Shown here piece after piece: positions 62,307 to 64,000 of a stretch of DNA of 64,000 nt. The position numbers and the translations under genes were made by a program. Position 1 is the first letter of the stretch. Each line of letters starts with the position of its first letter. The stretch is from Enhydrobacter aerosaccus (GTDB lineage Bacteria; Pseudomonadota; Alphaproteobacteria; Reyranellales; Reyranellaceae), in the NCBI RefSeq assembly GCF_900167455.1, contig NZ_FUWJ01000001.1, positions 1,736,001 to 1,800,000 on the forward strand, given 5' to 3'. A model generated the notes under the pieces. It did not search any database and was not told the origin of the DNA. It saw only the letters and a program-made list of their open reading frames with translations.

Positions 62307-62918
62307 TCAAGTAGCCGCCGCGTTACGCAGAAGGTCCGTCAGGGACAGGACTTCGATGCTCTCCGGCAGCATTGCCGTTGCGTTGTGCATCGCTCCCAGG
62401 AAGAGAAGGCCCGTCTCTCCCTCCTGCAGCGTCTTGTCGATGCGCGCCGCGATGAAGCGATCCCGTCGATCGAGCAGGTCGCGCAGGACCATCGACTTTT
62501 CGGCGTCATCTGCGGAAGCTGCCTCACCGCCGCTCGGCCCCAGCGACGAGTTCATGATCAGCTCGTACTCCTTGCGAAGCAGATCCGGATCTTCCGTTCC
62601 CTCTATCCGCGCGCCGCGGCCGGCAAGCTTCTGGAGAATCCTGTAGTTCGCGCCGCCCTGTTCTGCGAGATCTCGAACGATCCTCTCCTCCTGGCCGCAG
62701 ACGGGAAGACCGTCCTGATAGATCCTGAGCCTGGCATAATCGACAGGGAGGTGATCCATCACCTGCTCGAGCGCCTTCCAGAACTGCGCCAGCGCTTCGC
62801 GGCTCGCGCGCCAGGCTTGCTCGCCCCCCTTGTCGATATAGGCCTGGCGCACGCGATCCTGGATGGGGCCGAGGTCCGTCTGGCTATGGACGATGGGAAC
62901 ATGAACGATACGTCTCAA
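62307..62918 (-). CDS. uncharacterised protein following a CDC48-like ATPase
   Basis: The start is TTG 62918, with GGGAG 6 nt upstream, giving 203 residues. I do not recognise a characterised family. It begins MRRIVHVPIVHSQTDLGPI, a short beta-strand ending in a His-Ser-Gln-Thr-Asp loop. It has a helical middle (QAWRASREALAQFWKALEQVM, YARLRIYQDGLPVCG) and ends with a strand-loop-strand GLLFLGAMHNATAMLPESIEVLSL containing another histidine. The two conserved-looking His/Asp loops could form a metal or nucleotide site. It begins 12 bp after the ATPase gene on the same strand, which suggests a functional pair. No signal peptide or membrane span. Confidence 0.75.
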   Translation of the reverse strand: MRRIVHVPIVHSQTDLGPIQDRVRQAYIDKGGEQAWRASREALAQFWKALEQVMDHLPVDYARLRIYQDGLPVCGQEERIVRDLAEQGGANYRILQKLAGRGARIEGTEDPDLLRKEYELIMNSSLGPSGGEAASADDAEKSMVLRDLLDRRDRFIAARIDKTLQEGETGLLFLGAMHNATAMLPESIEVLSLTDLLRNAAAT

Positions 62919-62930
62919 CGGGTGCTCCCA

Positions 62931-64000
62931 TTAGAACCCCGACGTTATCACGCGCCCACCGGCGGTGCCATGAAGGGCGGCCTCGAAGTGGCGTCGCCCA
63001 ATGACGAGGTCCTCTCCCTTTCCGACTGCCCCCGAGGGTCCGGCCAGATACTCCCGGATCGCCGCCAGGCTGGCATTGCGGCATGCGAGCTCGATATCGG
63101 CGCCGCTCTGACCGTTGCTCGGCGCCCCCGCCAATGCCGCAAGATCGACGTCGTCGGCCAGCGGCCGCGCGCGCGTATGGACCTTCAGGATTTCGAGACG
63201 GGCGATCGCGTCCGGCAACGGCAGCTTGATCAGGAAGTCGAACCGACCGGCCCGCAGCAAGGCCGGATCGACCAGATCCTTCCGGTTGGTGGCGGCCAGC
63301 ACGACGACCCCGCGAAGCTCCTGGACGCCGTCCATCTCCGTCAGCAGCTGGGCAATGGTCCGGTCGGTCACCGATGTCGCCTCGCTGCCGCCCCGCCGTG
63401 GCGCAATGCTGTCGATCTCGTCCAGGAAGACGATGCAGGGCGAAGCAAGCTTTGCCTTGTGGAACAGATCCCTGACGGCCCGCTCCGTCTCTCCCACCCA
63501 TCGGCTCATCAGCGCCGGCCCCTTGACCGAGATGAAGTTCGCGCCGCTTTCGGTCGCAACCGCCTTGGCGAGAAGCGTCTTGCCGACACCCGGCGGTCCA
63601 TAGAGCAGGATTCCCTTGGGCGGAACGATCGCCGCCTTCTTAAACAGGTCGGGATGCAGCGCAGGCCACTCGATCGATTCCTTCAGGATGCGCTTGGCTT
63701 CCTCGAGACCGCCGACATCGGCCCATTTGACGTCGGCAACTTCGGTGAATACCTCCCGGATCGCCGATGGCTCGACGAGCGTCAGCGCTTCATCGAAATC
63801 CTCGACGCCGACCGTCAGCTTCTGCAGAACCTCGACCGGTATCTGGTCCTGGCTCAGGTCGAAGGTCGGAAACATCCGACGCAGCCGCGCCATCGCCGCC
63901 TCGCGACACAGCGATTGCAGGTCCGCGCCGACGAAGCCGTGCGTGACCTGAGCGAGGCGATCGAGACTTACATCCTCCGCCAAGGGCATGCCGCGCGTAT
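62931..64000 (-). CDS. CDC48/p97-type AAA ATPase, 5' partial
   Basis: The frame is open to the window edge, so the N-terminus (N-domain and first AAA ring) lies outside. The visible part begins with the end of the first AAA domain (TRGMPLAEDVSLDRLAQVTHGFVGADLQSLCREAAMARLRR). The second ring has WADVGGLEEAKRILKESIEWP, Walker A LLYGPPGVGKTLLAKAVA, Walker B CIVFLDEIDSIAPRRG, sensor-1 LAATNRKDL, arginine fingers LLRAGRFD, and the GADIELACRNASLAAIREYL closing helix. Such two-ring ATPases extract and unfold proteins. Archaeal/eukaryotic CDC48 members are rarer in bacteria. The adjacent downstream gene encodes an unknown partner. Confidence 0.93.
   Translation of the reverse strand, partial: TRGMPLAEDVSLDRLAQVTHGFVGADLQSLCREAAMARLRRMFPTFDLSQDQIPVEVLQKLTVGVEDFDEALTLVEPSAIREVFTEVADVKWADVGGLEEAKRILKESIEWPALHPDLFKKAAIVPPKGILLYGPPGVGKTLLAKAVATESGANFISVKGPALMSRWVGETERAVRDLFHKAKLASPCIVFLDEIDSIAPRRGGSEATSVTDRTIAQLLTEMDGVQELRGVVVLAATNRKDLVDPALLRAGRFDFLIKLPLPDAIARLEILKVHTRARPLADDVDLAALAGAPSNGQSGADIELACRNASLAAIREYLAGPSGAVGKGEDLVIGRRHFEAALHGTAGGRVITSGF

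Overview
The window comes from a high-GC Gram-negative bacterium, almost certainly an alphaproteobacterium. Reyranella-like Rhodospirillales or Hyphomicrobiales would fit, but that is a guess from gene content. Supporting signs are the order clpS-clpA, the fabD-fabG-acpP-fabF-mltG cluster next to rpsF-rpsR-rplI, a radA-cvpA-purF run, a DUF2794 gene, an extended FemAB-like N-acyltransferase, frequent GTG/TTG starts, and tight ATGA/GTGA/TGATG overlaps.

About 1-38 kb is mostly core genome. It holds an N-acyltransferase (partial), the clpS-clpA-small membrane protein unit, a D,D-carboxypeptidase with a SPOR domain, and a minus-strand sugar-nucleotide block (galU, ugd, phosphomannomutase, a GGCT-like protein). 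Next come a membrane J-protein, mltG and the fatty-acid synthesis genes. The divergent ribosomal operon rpsF (TTG start)-rpsR-rplI ends in a strong intrinsic terminator. It is followed by cfa, dnaB and a tightly coupled plus-strand run alr-mlaE-mlaF-methyltransferase-radA-cvpA-purF-SDR. Then come a periplasmic sorbosone-dehydrogenase/cytochrome c protein and the yfgM-like/bamB/der operon. Smaller genes follow: DUF2794, a glycine-zipper lipoprotein, an ArsC-like reductase, a PLP dehydratase, a GNAT, an MpaB-like oxygenase and an arsR-SRPBCC pair.

From about 38.5 kb the window becomes accessory in character. A GST/LysR pair is followed by a minus-strand unit made of LysR, a TauD-like dioxygenase and a complete sugar-type ABC importer. 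A DyP peroxidase carries an encapsulin cargo peptide, but no shell gene is visible nearby. Next to it are a palindromic repeat pair and a VapBC-type toxin-antitoxin module with a perfect operator.

From 49 to 62 kb almost every enzyme or transporter is paired with a divergent regulator: AraC with hydrolase/DUF302/SnoaL/flavin monooxygenase, LysR with GST, SDR with AraC, MFS with LysR, and TetR with MFS. This looks like a stress-response and detoxification region. The right edge holds an uncharacterised protein directly behind a CDC48/p97-type AAA ATPase (partial).

No tRNA, rRNA, CRISPR array, insertion sequence or prophage was recognised. Points most worth checking are the orphan encapsulin cargo, the CDC48-associated unknown protein, a GST whose C-terminus is encoded by a palindromic element, and the 57-residue membrane protein coupled to clpA.
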